Below are positions 43,833 to 53,641 of a DNA stretch of 64,000 bases, piece by piece; position 1 is the first letter of the stretch, and every line of letters starts with the position of its first letter. This DNA comes from Pseudoflavonifractor phocaeensis (GTDB taxonomy: Bacteria > Bacillota > Clostridia > Oscillospirales > Oscillospiraceae), in assembly GCF_016901955.1 (NCBI RefSeq), contig NZ_JACJLC010000001.1:62001-126000 (forward strand), written 5' to 3'. The translations under genes and the position numbers were made by a program. The notes beneath the pieces were generated by a model. The model did not search any database, was not told the origin of the DNA, and saw nothing but the letters and a program-made list of their open reading frames with translations.

Positions 43833-45532
43833 ATGCCGAATTTCAAGGTAAAGGACATACTGGACAATCCCGAAAACAAAATGGGTCTGTATGGCTTCTG
43901 CGGAAAGATCCTCCGCATCAACCTGACGGAGCGGCGGGTCAGTACGGAGAGCATCTATCCTTATGTGCCGGAGTACATCGGCGGGCGGATGATCATCAAC
44001 CGCATTTTCTGGGACGAGGTGCCCATGGGGACAGGACCCTTTGACGAGGAAAACAAGTTTATCTACATGACCGGTCCCACTACGGGAACAGGTATTCCCG
44101 CCGGAGGCAGGAGCGCCGCCTGTTCTATTGGCTGCGCCAACAATCCGGAGATGTTTACCTGGGGCAATATCGGCGGATATTTTGCCACGGAGCTGAAATA
44201 CGCGGGCTATGATGGTTTTATCCTGGAAGGGCGGGCCGACCAGCCAACCTATGTAAAGATCGAGGATGATAAGGTGGAGTTTTTGCCCGCCGGCGAGCTG
44301 TGGGGGCTGAGGGTGCATCCCACGCAGGATAAACTGGAGCAGCTCCACGGACGGGAGTTCCGCAGTCTGGTAAGCCGGATACTTCCGACCCTTATCTGGA
44401 GCAGCTGAATCAGTCCATTCCTCCGGATGTGCTCAACTACTGGGGGCCTGACTATGACCGGGCCACTATTGTCAACGACATGTGCAACGACTATGGCATT
44501 GACAAGTGGGAGATCCTGATCTGGCTGCAATCCTGGCTGTCCATGTGCAAAAAGGAGCACCTGCTGGACGGAAACGACCTGGGCACCGGGATGGAAGTGG
44601 ACGTGGACAATGTGGAGTTCATGAAGCGGTTCATCACCAATCTGGTCTACCGCAAGGGATACTATGGCGACCTTTTCGCGGAGGGCATGTCCAGGGCTAT
44701 CCGGACAATGGGGTATGAGACCTTCAGCGAGACCATTTATCACGGACGATATTCCATGGCGCTGGGCGGCAAGCGCATTGATCTGCCGGTCAGCCTGGAG
44801 GCGGCGTGGGGACAATCGGTGCACTGGCAGGGGAGAGGATTCCAGGGCGCCATTGATAAGCCTACCTGGCTGGCCATGAATCTGATCAATATGACCTCCA
44901 GCCGGGACGCGCAGACAGTGGAGCATTTCCATTGCGAATTCAAATACCATGCCGAGGCGGTCAAGGATCCCTACCACTGCCGCCATATCATTGACGCGAT
45001 CATCCACACGCAATATTTTTCTGAGATCAAGGATTCCATTATGAGTTGTGAGTGGCAAAGCCCTGATTTTCGCTGGCCTACCATGGAGTGTGAAATGTAT
45101 CAGGCCGCTACCGGCTATCAACTGACGGTGGAGGAGTTGGAACGGGCTGCCTATCGCTCCAAGCTCCTGTTCCGGGCCATCCTGATCCGGGACAGCCACC
45201 GCAGCCGAAAGCAGGAGATGGAGGCCATCTGGCGAACCATCAGTATTCCTGATTCCTATAATGAGACCGCCGATTGGACGCTGTGGAATGAGATGGTGGA
45301 TGCCTATTATGAGGCCAGGGGCTGGGATTTGGAAACCGGCTGGCCCTATCGGGAGACCTATGAGAAATATGGCCTGAAAGATGTGGCGGACACCATGGAA
45401 AAGCTGGGCCTGCTGCCGGTTCGTCCTGAGAAGCGGTGGAGGGACTATGGCCAGCCTCCATATGTAAAATTTGTAGAGAACAGAAGGTTGGAACCGGACT
45501 TCATATCCGCATCGTCATCCGAACCAGGATGA
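43833..45532 (+). pseudogene. Tungsten aldehyde:ferredoxin oxidoreductase, internally deleted and frameshifted
   Basis: The 5' frame (43833-44408) encodes a normal AOR N-terminal domain (GFCGKILRINLTERRVS, TGPTTGTGIPAGGRS, GNIGGYFATELKYAGYDGF) and then hits a TGA. The 3' frame, open from about 44360 to 45532, gives the C-terminal domains (MCNDYGIDKWE, YHGRYSMALGGKRID). The stretch normally between them, about 150 residues with the IGPAGEN-type block and the CxxCxxxC [4Fe-4S] ligands, is missing. The junction lies near 44360-44400 and also changes frame. No active enzyme should result. An alternative is an assembly artefact. Confidence 0.8.
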
Positions 45533-45561
45533 ATAAAGAAAAAGTATTATAAGCAACGAAA

Positions 45562-45588
45562 AACGGCTGCCTCTGGCAGCCATTTTTT
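45562..45588 (+). terminator. Terminator after the AOR pseudogene
   Basis: A 7-base stem GGCTGCC/GGCAGCC with a 3-base loop, followed by ATTTTTT. It lies about 30 bases beyond the stop. Confidence 0.7.
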
Positions 45589-45634
45589 GCGAAATATTTT
45601 TTGTGGAGATGGCAGCCGCTTTGCACGGCTGGCG

Positions 45635-46333
45635 TTACAGCCTGAGAACCGGGGCCTGTGGGTACTCGTTGCACAGCAACCGATAGGGAGGCTCGTCCTC
45701 CTCTATGGCCGGGAAGCGGCCCATGGGGGGATTGAACCGGTTGTCGGTGTTGTCGTTGTTGCACTGACTCACTTCCCCCAGCAGCACAGGGCCGGTACCA
45801 GGTTCCACGGAAAAATCATGGTACAGGCGCTGTGGAATGTAAATGCTCTCCCCAGGCGTGAGGCGGATCTGAGTACCTGCCGGTACAGTGCGGGTAAGTC
45901 CATCGGTGTGGACGGTCACATCGGTGTGTCGGTCCATCTCCTCATCGGGCAGAGAGCCGTACACCCGGATGAGTACATTACCTCCCCCACGGTTGATGAT
46001 GTCCTCGGTCTTGAACCAGTGAAAATGATTGGGGGCGTACTGCCCTTCCTTCAGATAGAGTAGCTTCTCGGCATACACCTTGGGGTATTTGTCCGCTTTG
46101 GCCCGGTTGCCGTTGCGTATGGTGACCAGGGAAAAGCCCAGCTTGTCAAAGTTACCCATACCGTAGTCGGTGATGTCCCAGCCCAGCATACACTCTCGCA
46201 CTTCGTCGTACTCTTGGCCAAGATGCCGCCATTCCTCCGGCGTGATATGGCAGAAGGGAGGCAGGTGGCAGCAGTGTTTCCGGCACATGGCCTCCATTTC
46301 TCTCAGCGCCCGGTTGATTTCAGATCGTTTCAT
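45635..46333 (-). CDS. D-lyxose ketol-isomerase-family cupin
   Basis: A 232-residue cupin matching the YdaE/D-lyxose isomerase family. It has metal ligands in PNHFHWFKTEDIINRGGG (two His and a Glu) and the later His in IPQRLYHDF, plus GEVSQCNNDNTDNRF near the end. It would interconvert D-lyxose and D-xylulose, or act on a related ketose. I use the ATG at 46333, with AAGGAG 5 bases upstream. It is a stand-alone minus-strand gene between the AOR remnant and the locus 2 LysR gene, with no sugar kinase beside it. Confidence 0.82.
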   Translation of the reverse strand: MKRSEINRALREMEAMCRKHCCHLPPFCHITPEEWRHLGQEYDEVRECMLGWDITDYGMGNFDKLGFSLVTIRNGNRAKADKYPKVYAEKLLYLKEGQYAPNHFHWFKTEDIINRGGGNVLIRVYGSLPDEEMDRHTDVTVHTDGLTRTVPAGTQIRLTPGESIYIPQRLYHDFSVEPGTGPVLLGEVSQCNNDNTDNRFNPPMGRFPAIEEDEPPYRLLCNEYPQAPVLRL

Positions 46334-46502
46334 TTGCACTCCTTCCTGGCGGCCCGTGGGGTCTTCTTAGCGGAACCGCTCATGCTGGCCGGCTTGGCCC
46401 TGTATTTTATATCTGCATGAGTCGCTCGTTGCCTGTGTTCCCGCTCTCATGGTACGCCAGACGGGCGGAACCGTAAATCCCGGACAGGCCTCGCCTCCCG
46501 CC

Positions 46503-47414
46503 TTAACAGGTCAGGTCCATCCAGTGCTTCATCTCCTCAATAAACAGTGGAATGGCCGGGTTTGGATCGTCCGCCCGCCAGGCGGCCACGATATCCAGGC
46601 CCACCTTGCAGTCCACCACCGGCAGGCATTGGATGGATGGGGTGCCGTCCAGCCGGCTCTGCCGCAGAATAGACATGGGAGCCAGCGCAATCCCTTCCCC
46701 GGTGAGGATCAGAGGAGCCAGCAGCTCCGCGCTGGAAACCACCTGCACATGCTTCAGGGGGAAACCGCTGTTGGTAAAAAAGGCATAGATGATATCGTCG
46801 CTGAGAGCCGACAGATTCACCCCCGGCAGCAGGATCCGGCTGCGGGTGAGATCCCGCATATGTAGGCAGTCCCTGTGGCTTAGGGGGTGGCCGGCGGGGA
46901 GGACCGCCATGACCATATCCGGGCTGATAGCCTCATAGGTCACGTTACTTTTTCCCTTCACGTCGTAGGCAAGGGTAAATACCACATCGCAGCTTTTCCG
47001 GCTGCTCAGCAGGGATTCTTTCACCGAGGCGTATTCCCGAATAAAGACGGTAATGTTGGGGTGTTTCACCGTCATGCTGCGCAGGCATTGCATCAGTGCC
47101 GGGGACAGGGCGGAATCCAGATGGTGATAGCTGATACGCAGAGAGGCGGAACAGGAGTCCTTGCACTGCTCCATGGCGGTGGATAACTCATGCACCGCGC
47201 AGAGCACAGATTGGGCCTTATCGTAAAAGACCTGGCCCGCGCTTGTGAGGGAAACGCCCTTTTCCCGGTAAAACAGCTGCACACCCAGCTCCTCTTCCAG
47301 GGCCACAATGGCGCGGCTGATGGTGGGCTGAGCCCGAAACAGCTCGGCTGCCGCCTTGGAAAAACTGCCCCGCTCTACAATTTTCAGAAAGTATTCCATT
47401 TGCAGCAGCGTCAT
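46503..47414 (-). CDS. LysR-family transcriptional regulator of locus 2
   Basis: A 303-residue LysR protein: winged HTH about 1-60 (GSFSKAAAELFRAQPTISRAI) and an effector domain about 90-295. I use the ATG at 47414 (AAAGGAGGG upstream) because the fold starts there. It is divergent from the GPH carrier/BKACE run at 47768, mirroring the LysR/MFS arrangement of locus 1. It is probably the substrate-responsive activator of that run. Confidence 0.9.
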   Translation of the reverse strand: MTLLQMEYFLKIVERGSFSKAAAELFRAQPTISRAIVALEEELGVQLFYREKGVSLTSAGQVFYDKAQSVLCAVHELSTAMEQCKDSCSASLRISYHHLDSALSPALMQCLRSMTVKHPNITVFIREYASVKESLLSSRKSCDVVFTLAYDVKGKSNVTYEAISPDMVMAVLPAGHPLSHRDCLHMRDLTRSRILLPGVNLSALSDDIIYAFFTNSGFPLKHVQVVSSAELLAPLILTGEGIALAPMSILRQSRLDGTPSIQCLPVVDCKVGLDIVAAWRADDPNPAIPLFIEEMKHWMDLTC

Positions 47415-47581
47415 AGCGCCGCCCTCCTTTCCGGTGCGCCGTCGTCGGACGCATTTTTTGCGCAAATTCGACACAGACGTGATTTCATGGATTTTAACTT
47501 AATATAACATAGTTCAGCAATATAATGTTGCACAAATTGACCTATACATTTTTGTAATGACTATCCATGAAAACTAACTGT

Positions 47582-47611
47582 TTTACGGCGCGCCCGACAT
47601 TGTTTTATAAT
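47582..47611 (+). promoter_or_regulatory. Promoter of the locus 2 run
   Basis: TTTACG (47582-47587), an 18-base spacer and TATAAT (47606-47611). The 47415-47767 interval is otherwise AT-rich non-coding DNA. It contains an unused AAGGAGGGG stretch near 47656 with no start codon at a usable distance. Confidence 0.5.
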
Positions 47612-47767
47612 TAACACACAGTGGATGTGGTTAATTTGCCCATATAATGTAAAAAAGGAGGGGTAAAATCAGGAAAAAATAACGGGCATCTCCCGCGCGG
47701 TCCATATTCGCACAAGGAGACGTCCATATTGGACAACGAGGAATCTGAGTAGGTTGGAGGTTTGAAT

Positions 47768-49192
47768 ATGAATCAGCAAACAGAGATAGCGGGCAAGCCG
47801 GCCGTGAATATCAATAAAATATCCTGGCTCTACTTCATCGCGCTCACCTGCCAAATGATCGGCAACTCCGTCATCAATTCCTTCGTATCCTTCTATGCCA
47901 CAGAGCGGCTGCTGCTCAGTGCGGCGATGATGGCGGGCATCCTCACTGCCTCCCGGGTTTGCGACCTGGTCATCGGCACTTTGAGCGGTCTGGTGGTACA
48001 GAAGGTGTGTCCCCGGTTCGGCCAGTACCGCTCCTGGCTGCTCTATGGTCCGTTGATGGTGTCGATTGGCTCCACGCTCTGCTTCATTAACCTGGACGTG
48101 CCCATGGGCGTAAAGCTGTTCATGGTGTTCATCGGCTATATTGGCTACGGTACCGGCATGAGCTTTGTCCAGCTGGGACAGAACGGTCTGATCCCCAAGA
48201 TCGCCGGCGCTGACGGTAGGGCCAGACAAAAGATCGCCTCCCGTATTACCCAGGGACAGAACGTGGCCCGGCTGCTATCCTCCGCCATGCTGGTGCCCAT
48301 GGTGCTTTTCTTTGATTCTCTGGGCAAGGTGGACGGCTATACCATGGTGCAGATCATCTTCTCGGTCATCGCTCTGGTAGGTCAGGCATTTCTCTTCGTG
48401 GCCCTGCGGGAAGTGGACAAGTATGATCCCCACTTCAAGGCCGAGGGCATGGGCGGCAGTGTGAAAATCACCAAGATCCTAAGCACCGCCGTCACCAACA
48501 GTCAGTTGCTTATCCTGCTGCTGTCTGACGTGATCCGTTTTACCGCCATGCAGGTCATTTCCGCTCTGGGCGCTTACTATTTCACCTATGCCACCGATAA
48601 TTACAGCATGCTGACGGTGTCTATGACGGTGCAGGGCTTTGCCTCCGCGGCAGCGGCGTTCCTCTGCCCTCCCTTCTCCCGAAAGATCGGTAAGAAGAAC
48701 TCCGCCATTCTGGCCGGGCTGGGCTGTATGCTCCCCATGATCTACCTGGGCTTCTTCTCCGGCGGGTCCTGGCTGGTGTACATCATCTGCAACAGCATTG
48801 CCCAGTTTACCTTCGTCATCCTGGCATGCAACGGACCCACCCTTTATATTGACGCCGGTGAATACCAGCTGTATAAGACCGGCGTGGACAACCGTACCTT
48901 CGTGACCTCCATTTTTGGCATCGCCTCCAAGTTCTCCTGGATCTTCGTGGGCGGCCTCACCGCCGTGGTGCTCATTGGCTGCGGCTATGATGAGGTCAAC
49001 AAGACGGTGGCGGACGTGGATATGATGATCAAGCTGGTGGGCGGCTTGCCCGCCGCCATGTTCCTGGTGTTCACCCTGCTGATGGCCTTCGGCTATCGCC
49101 TCAGCGAGGACCGGGTCAAGGTGGCCTATGAGGCCAACATTAAGACCATGCAGGCCCGGGCAGACGCCGCCGCGAAAAACGATAAAGGTTAA
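47768..49192 (+). CDS. MFS carrier of the GPH (glycoside-pentoside-hexuronide:cation symporter) type
   Basis: A 474-residue protein with about twelve helices. The Asp-containing first-half loop (SRVCDLVIGTLSGLVVQK), the GQYRSWLLYGP motif and the VALREVDKY linker point to the MelB-like GPH branch. However, the Asp-rich sugar/Na+ motif is only partly kept, so the cargo may not be a sugar. The ATG at 47768 has GGAGG 7 bases upstream. It is first in the locus 2 run and the counterpart of the MFS carriers of locus 1. Confidence 0.8.
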   Translation: MNQQTEIAGKPAVNINKISWLYFIALTCQMIGNSVINSFVSFYATERLLLSAAMMAGILTASRVCDLVIGTLSGLVVQKVCPRFGQYRSWLLYGPLMVSIGSTLCFINLDVPMGVKLFMVFIGYIGYGTGMSFVQLGQNGLIPKIAGADGRARQKIASRITQGQNVARLLSSAMLVPMVLFFDSLGKVDGYTMVQIIFSVIALVGQAFLFVALREVDKYDPHFKAEGMGGSVKITKILSTAVTNSQLLILLLSDVIRFTAMQVISALGAYYFTYATDNYSMLTVSMTVQGFASAAAAFLCPPFSRKIGKKNSAILAGLGCMLPMIYLGFFSGGSWLVYIICNSIAQFTFVILACNGPTLYIDAGEYQLYKTGVDNRTFVTSIFGIASKFSWIFVGGLTAVVLIGCGYDEVNKTVADVDMMIKLVGGLPAAMFLVFTLLMAFGYRLSEDRVKVAYEANIKTMQARADAAAKNDKG

Positions 49193-49224
49193 TCCTTTCA
49201 ATTTTTCAGAAACAGAGGTTGATT

Positions 49225-50094
49225 ATGAATAAAACCATTATTACTGCGGCGCTTACCGGCGCCATTACACCGCCGGGCTACCAAATCCCGGAGACTCCTC
49301 AGGACATCGCTGAGACCGCATACCAGTGCTGGAAGCTGGGAGCGGCGGTGGTCCATCTGCACATGCGGGACGAAAACGGTATGGGCGTTATGGATCCGGA
49401 GCGGTTCCGGGAGACCATCCGGCTCATCCGTGCCCATGAGGACTGCGACGTCATTATCAACTGCACCTCCTCCGGCGATCACCGGGTGTCCGACGACAGC
49501 GATTACGGCAACGGCAGGCGGATGGAGCACCACCGCACGGTGGACGGCATCGAGATGGGAACCTTTGACGCGGGAAGCTTCAACTGGGGCGTGCCGGGCG
49601 GCATCTTCTGCAACAGCCAGAAGTTCCTCATGGATCTGGGGAAGCTATACCAGGAGCGGGGCATCAAGCCGGAGATCGAGATCTTTGATGCCGGCATGAT
49701 GCGGGCGGTATCCGCCTATGTGAAAAACGGCACCTTGAAAGCGCCCCTCCACTTCCAGTTCTGCCTGGGGGTACTGGGCGGCATGGGAGCCACTCCCGCT
49801 GAGCTGCAATATCTCATCGACCAGTTGCCCCCGGGCTCCACCTGGTCGGCCTTTGGCATCGGCAAGGGGCATATGCCCATCCTTTTCTCCGCCCTGGCCA
49901 ACGGCGGCCACATTCGGGTGGGCCTGGAGGACAATGTAGTCTACGGCGTGGACGAAAACGGCAACAAGATCATGGCGACCAACCAGATGCTGGTGGAACG
50001 GGCAGTCCGGGCGGTGCGGGCCTATGGCAATGAGGTGGCTACCTCCGCCGAAGCCCGGCAGATCCTGGGGCTCAAGCCGCTGGTCAGGTCATAA
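49225..50094 (+). CDS. BKACE, beta-keto acid cleavage enzyme (DUF849), copy 2
   Basis: A 289-residue paralogue of the locus 1 BKACE with the same signatures: ITAALTGAITP, H44-x-H46 in VVHLHMR, INCTSSG, IEIFDAGMM and GGHIRVGLEDN. The main differences are an insertion after INCTSSG (DHRVSDDSDYGNGRRM in place of a shorter loop) and a shorter C-terminus. That loop borders the substrate site in the family, so specificity probably differs. It follows the carrier by 32 bases and precedes the SDR by 21. Confidence 0.9.
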   Translation: MNKTIITAALTGAITPPGYQIPETPQDIAETAYQCWKLGAAVVHLHMRDENGMGVMDPERFRETIRLIRAHEDCDVIINCTSSGDHRVSDDSDYGNGRRMEHHRTVDGIEMGTFDAGSFNWGVPGGIFCNSQKFLMDLGKLYQERGIKPEIEIFDAGMMRAVSAYVKNGTLKAPLHFQFCLGVLGGMGATPAELQYLIDQLPPGSTWSAFGIGKGHMPILFSALANGGHIRVGLEDNVVYGVDENGNKIMATNQMLVERAVRAVRAYGNEVATSAEARQILGLKPLVRS

Positions 50095-50115
50095 CACACG
50101 GAAAGGAGTATCTTC

Positions 50116-50910
50116 ATGAAAAATCTGTGGGACATTACGGGGAAAGTAGCGGTAGTCATCGGCGGCGGCGGCGGCATCGGCGGCGCGATTGCCAAGGGGT
50201 TTGCCTTTTCCGGGGCCAATGTGGTCATTACCGGCCGCACCCAGGCCACGCTGGAGGAGACCGCCGGGAAGATTTTTGAGGAGACCGGCAAGCGGGTCAC
50301 CTGCATGACCGCTGACTCCACCAATGTGGAGAGCGTGGAGGTTCTGTGCAAGGCCGTGGTGGAACAGTTTGGCACGGTGGATATTCTGGTGAATTCCCAG
50401 GGCTTCAACAAGAAGTTCCCCGCTCAGGATGCCCTGGAGCATCTGGACGAGTGGGACGACATGTACGCTACCAATGTTAAGAGCATCATGATCTGCTGCA
50501 ACGTGTTCGGCAAGGTAATGATCGAGAAAAAGTACGGCAAGATCATCAACATTACCTCCATCCGGGGAGCCCACGCGCTGAAGGGTCCCGGAAACATCGG
50601 CTATGGCTCCACCAAGGGTGCCGTGGATATGCTCACCAAGTATCTGGCCGGCGAGTGGGGACGCTACAACATCACAGTCAACGCCATCGGCCCCATTGCC
50701 ACCTGGACGCCCATGATGCTCAAGATGGGTCCGCCTCCCGAGATCATCGAGAAGATCAACAACGAGTTCGCTGAAAAGGTACCCATGTGCCGCTGGGCGG
50801 AGTCGGATGACAACATCGGGCCCGCTCTCTTCCTGGCCTCCGACGCCTCCGGCTTCGTTACCGGCCAGATCATCTATCCTGACGGCGGGCTCCACTGCAT
50901 CGGCGGCTGA
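50116..50910 (+). CDS. Short-chain dehydrogenase/reductase
   Basis: A 264-residue classical SDR. The nucleotide loop is GGGGGIGGAIA (about 17-27), with NSQG in place of the usual NNAG, ITSIRG for the catalytic Ser region, and Y-x-x-x-K in GYGSTKGAVDML. The closest class by eye is gluconate-5-dehydrogenase-like. It probably interconverts a hydroxyl and a keto group on the substrate before BKACE cleavage. GGAAAGGAG lies 8 bases before the ATG. Confidence 0.88.
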   Translation: MKNLWDITGKVAVVIGGGGGIGGAIAKGFAFSGANVVITGRTQATLEETAGKIFEETGKRVTCMTADSTNVESVEVLCKAVVEQFGTVDILVNSQGFNKKFPAQDALEHLDEWDDMYATNVKSIMICCNVFGKVMIEKKYGKIINITSIRGAHALKGPGNIGYGSTKGAVDMLTKYLAGEWGRYNITVNAIGPIATWTPMMLKMGPPPEIIEKINNEFAEKVPMCRWAESDDNIGPALFLASDASGFVTGQIIYPDGGLHCIGG

Positions 50911-50924
50911 CGGAGGTGTCCTGG

Positions 50925-51845
50925 ATGGGAAAGGGAAAACTGGCCTTTGTGGGCGTGGGCATGATTGGCGCCGGGCTGGCGGTCAATGCCATGCTCCAGG
51001 GCTTTGAGACGGCACTGTACGATATTCAGCCGGTGGAGCACAATATCTGGGCCGCGCTCCATGCCCTGGTGGACGCCGGGGTATGCACCCGGGCTCAGGC
51101 TGAGGAGGCCTTCAACCGGGGACACTACACCGACGACCTGGCCCAGGCGGTGGCCGGAGCTCAGTTCGTCCAGGAGTGCGTGGCGGAAAATCTGGAGCTG
51201 AAGCAGCAGATGTATCGGCAGATCCAGGAGATCACCGGGGACGGGGCGGTCATTGCCAGCTCCACCTCCATGCTGCTGCCCAGCAAGCTCCAGGAGGGGG
51301 CGCTCCATCCCGAGTGTATTCTGGTGGGCCACCCCTATAACCCCTCCTATCTGCTGCCTCTGGTGGAGGTGTGCGGTGGGGAGCGGACCAGCCAGGCCAA
51401 TGTGGACAAGGCGGTGGAGCTCTATACCGCCATGGGCAAGATGCCCATCGTTTGCCGGAAGGAGGCCTTCGGGCTGATCGTCAACATGGTATCCTGGGCA
51501 GCCCTGGACGCGGCCAAAAAGGCCATCCTGGGGGGCGTATGCACTGTGGAAGAGATGGACAAGGCCCTGATGTTTGGTCCCGGCCTGCGCATGGCGGTGA
51601 CCGGTCAGGTACTTACCATCAGCCTGGGTGTCAAGGGCGGTATGCGGGCCATGGGGGCCAAATACGGCCAGGCAAACCCGGAGGACCTGATCCTGGCCGA
51701 CGGCCTGGATGAGGAACTGGCCCACAGGCCGAAGGCCCTTGGACAGGACCATGAGAGCGTGGCGGTGTTCCGGGACAGGGCTATTGCCCGTATCCTCCGG
51801 GATCAGGGTGTGCTGGAGCTGCATGGGGAGGATGACGCGCCATGA
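50925..51845 (+). CDS. 3-hydroxyacyl-CoA dehydrogenase-family oxidoreductase, copy 2
   Basis: A 306-residue paralogue of the 7386-8348 protein: NAD fold VGVGMIGAGLAVNAML, catalytic region GHPYNPSYLLPLVEV, then the helical C-terminal domain (TVEEMDKALMFGPGLRMAVTG). As in locus 1 it is of the carnitine/gulonate dehydrogenase type, so a free beta-hydroxy acid is the likely substrate and a beta-keto acid the product. I use the ATG at 50925 with GGAGGTG upstream. It overlaps the thiolase gene by 4 bases (ATGA). Confidence 0.85.
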   Translation: MGKGKLAFVGVGMIGAGLAVNAMLQGFETALYDIQPVEHNIWAALHALVDAGVCTRAQAEEAFNRGHYTDDLAQAVAGAQFVQECVAENLELKQQMYRQIQEITGDGAVIASSTSMLLPSKLQEGALHPECILVGHPYNPSYLLPLVEVCGGERTSQANVDKAVELYTAMGKMPIVCRKEAFGLIVNMVSWAALDAAKKAILGGVCTVEEMDKALMFGPGLRMAVTGQVLTISLGVKGGMRAMGAKYGQANPEDLILADGLDEELAHRPKALGQDHESVAVFRDRAIARILRDQGVLELHGEDDAP

Positions 51846-53032
51846 GAGAGGCTGTCATCGTGGCCTATGGCCGCACGCCGGTGTGCAAGGCCCGCAAAGG
51901 CTCCTTCGCTGGAGTGAATCCACTGGAATGGGGGACCCAGGCGCTGCTGGGGACCCTGGACAAGGTGCCCCAGCTGGATGTGAAAGAGATCGACGACCTG
52001 GTGGTGGGCACTGCCACCCCCGCCAACGAGCTGGGGGGCAATGTGGCCCGGCTGCTCATCAACCGGGCCGGTCTGCCCGAGTCCATCCCTGGCCAGACCA
52101 TCAATCGGTTCTGCTCTTCCAGCCTTCAGGCCGTCGCTACCTGCGCCTGCGCCATTCTGGCCGGACAGGCCCAGGTCATGGTGGCGGGGGGCATTGAGTA
52201 CATGTCCTCCGAGGGACCGCCCCAGTCTATGGAATATGCCAACCCCTGGCTGATGGAGCACTACCCAGGGGCCTATATGCCTATGGGGATCACCGCGGAA
52301 AATGTGGTCAGGCGATACGGGATCACCCGGGAGGAAATGGACCGCATGGCGGTGGAGAGCAACCGGAAAGCCTGGGCTGCCCAGCAGTCAGGTGGCCTCA
52401 ACCAGGCCATCATCCCAATTACCATATCCACCCCGGAAGGGGAGCGGGTGGTGACCCTGGACGAAGGGATCCGCCCGGACACCAGCCTGGAGATCTGCGC
52501 CGGGCTCAAGACTGCCTTCCTGCCCCCGGAGGAGGGGGGGACCGTGACAGCGGCCACTTCCTCCCAGACCAGCGACGGCGCCTCCTTTGTGGTGCTGATG
52601 AGTGGAGAAAAGGCCGCCGCCCTGGGTGTGACGCCCATTGCCCGCTTTATTTCCTTTGCCGCGGCGGGGTGCCCGGCGGAGATCATGGGGGTGGGCCCCA
52701 TCTATGCTGTGCCCAAGGCCCTGGAGCTGGCCGGGCTCACCATGGACCAGATGGATGTGATCGAACTCAACGAGGCATTTGCCTCCCAGGCCCTGGTGTG
52801 TATCCGCACCCTGGGTATGCCGGAGGAGAAGGTCAATCCTTGGGGCGGCGCCATGGCACTGGGCCATCCCATGGGGGCTACCGGCGGCTTCCTGCTGAGC
52901 AAAGCCCTGGACTATCTGCGGCTCAACGGCGGACGCTACGCCCTGGTGACCATGTGCGTGGGCGGCGGTATGGGAGCCGCGGGTGTCTTTGAACTGCTGG
53001 ATACGCCCCGACAAGGAGGGAATACCCAATGA
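51842..53032 (+). CDS. Thiolase, copy 2
   Basis: A 396-residue thiolase with nucleophilic Cys91 in NRFCSSS, GHPMGATGG and the second Cys in MCVGGGMGAAG. It overlaps both neighbours by 4 bases, so it is tightly coupled to the dehydrogenase and the PduL gene. There is no CoA-transferase in locus 2, so acetoacetate from BKACE would need the locus 1 transferase or another route to become its substrate. Confidence 0.9.
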   Translation: MREAVIVAYGRTPVCKARKGSFAGVNPLEWGTQALLGTLDKVPQLDVKEIDDLVVGTATPANELGGNVARLLINRAGLPESIPGQTINRFCSSSLQAVATCACAILAGQAQVMVAGGIEYMSSEGPPQSMEYANPWLMEHYPGAYMPMGITAENVVRRYGITREEMDRMAVESNRKAWAAQQSGGLNQAIIPITISTPEGERVVTLDEGIRPDTSLEICAGLKTAFLPPEEGGTVTAATSSQTSDGASFVVLMSGEKAAALGVTPIARFISFAAAGCPAEIMGVGPIYAVPKALELAGLTMDQMDVIELNEAFASQALVCIRTLGMPEEKVNPWGGAMALGHPMGATGGFLLSKALDYLRLNGGRYALVTMCVGGGMGAAGVFELLDTPRQGGNTQ

Positions 53033-53625
53033 CAAAGGAGATCAAAATTCTGGCTGAGGCCTCCGGACGCCATGTGCACCTGTGTCAGGCCGACCTGAAA
53101 GCTTTGTTCGGCCCGGAAGCCGAACTGGAGCCCAAACGATTGCTGGGTGACGGCGGCGGCGGCTATATCTCACAATACAAAGTAACGGTGGAAGGAGCGG
53201 ACGGGAAATCCTGTCTGTGCACCGTGCTGGGACCGTTGCGGAAGGAGTCTCAGGTGGAGTTCTCCTTCACGGAGGCCAGAGCCATCGGCCTGGTGCCTCC
53301 CTTGGGGGATAGCGGGGTGCTGGGGGGTACCGCCCCGGTGCGGCTTACCGGTCCTGCCGGTACTGTGGCGCTGGAGCGAGGGCTCTTTGTGGCCCGCCGC
53401 CATGCCCATGTTTGTGTAAAGGACGCCCAGGAGCTGGGTATCCAGGATGGAGACCCCATTCGTGTCCGGGTGGCGGGGCCAAGAGCAATGGTATTTGACG
53501 AGGTGGTGGCCCATGTGCCCCCGCCCTTCGTTCCCATGACCCTGTCGGCTTTCCATGTGGATTATGACGAGTGGAATGCCGCGGCTCTTTTCCTGGAGCC
53601 CTATGTATACATGAGCAAACCATAA
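53029..53625 (+). CDS. pduL: PduL-type phosphate acyltransferase (phosphotransacylase)
   Basis: A 198-residue two-domain PduL protein with both Zn-site motifs: GRHVHL (His15 and His17) near the N-terminus and ARRHAHV before KDAQELGIQDGD. The GPLRKESQVEFSFTEAR core is also kept. It exchanges CoA for phosphate on short acyl groups. No encapsulation peptide or microcompartment shell genes are seen, so it should act free in the cytoplasm. Together with the butyrate kinase at 62015 it can make ATP from an acyl-CoA. Confidence 0.88.
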   Translation: MTKEIKILAEASGRHVHLCQADLKALFGPEAELEPKRLLGDGGGGYISQYKVTVEGADGKSCLCTVLGPLRKESQVEFSFTEARAIGLVPPLGDSGVLGGTAPVRLTGPAGTVALERGLFVARRHAHVCVKDAQELGIQDGDPIRVRVAGPRAMVFDEVVAHVPPPFVPMTLSAFHVDYDEWNAAALFLEPYVYMSKP

Positions 53626-53641
53626 GAAACGGGGTGGAGAC

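Noticed and set aside
47648-47767. A leader peptide or small gene before the GPH carrier, suggested by AAGGAGGGG near 47656
   Set aside because: No ATG, GTG or TTG lies at a usable distance followed by a credible frame.
53029-53625. PduL as evidence for a bacterial microcompartment
   Set aside because: There are no shell (BMC-domain) genes in the window and no amphipathic encapsulation peptide at its N-terminus.
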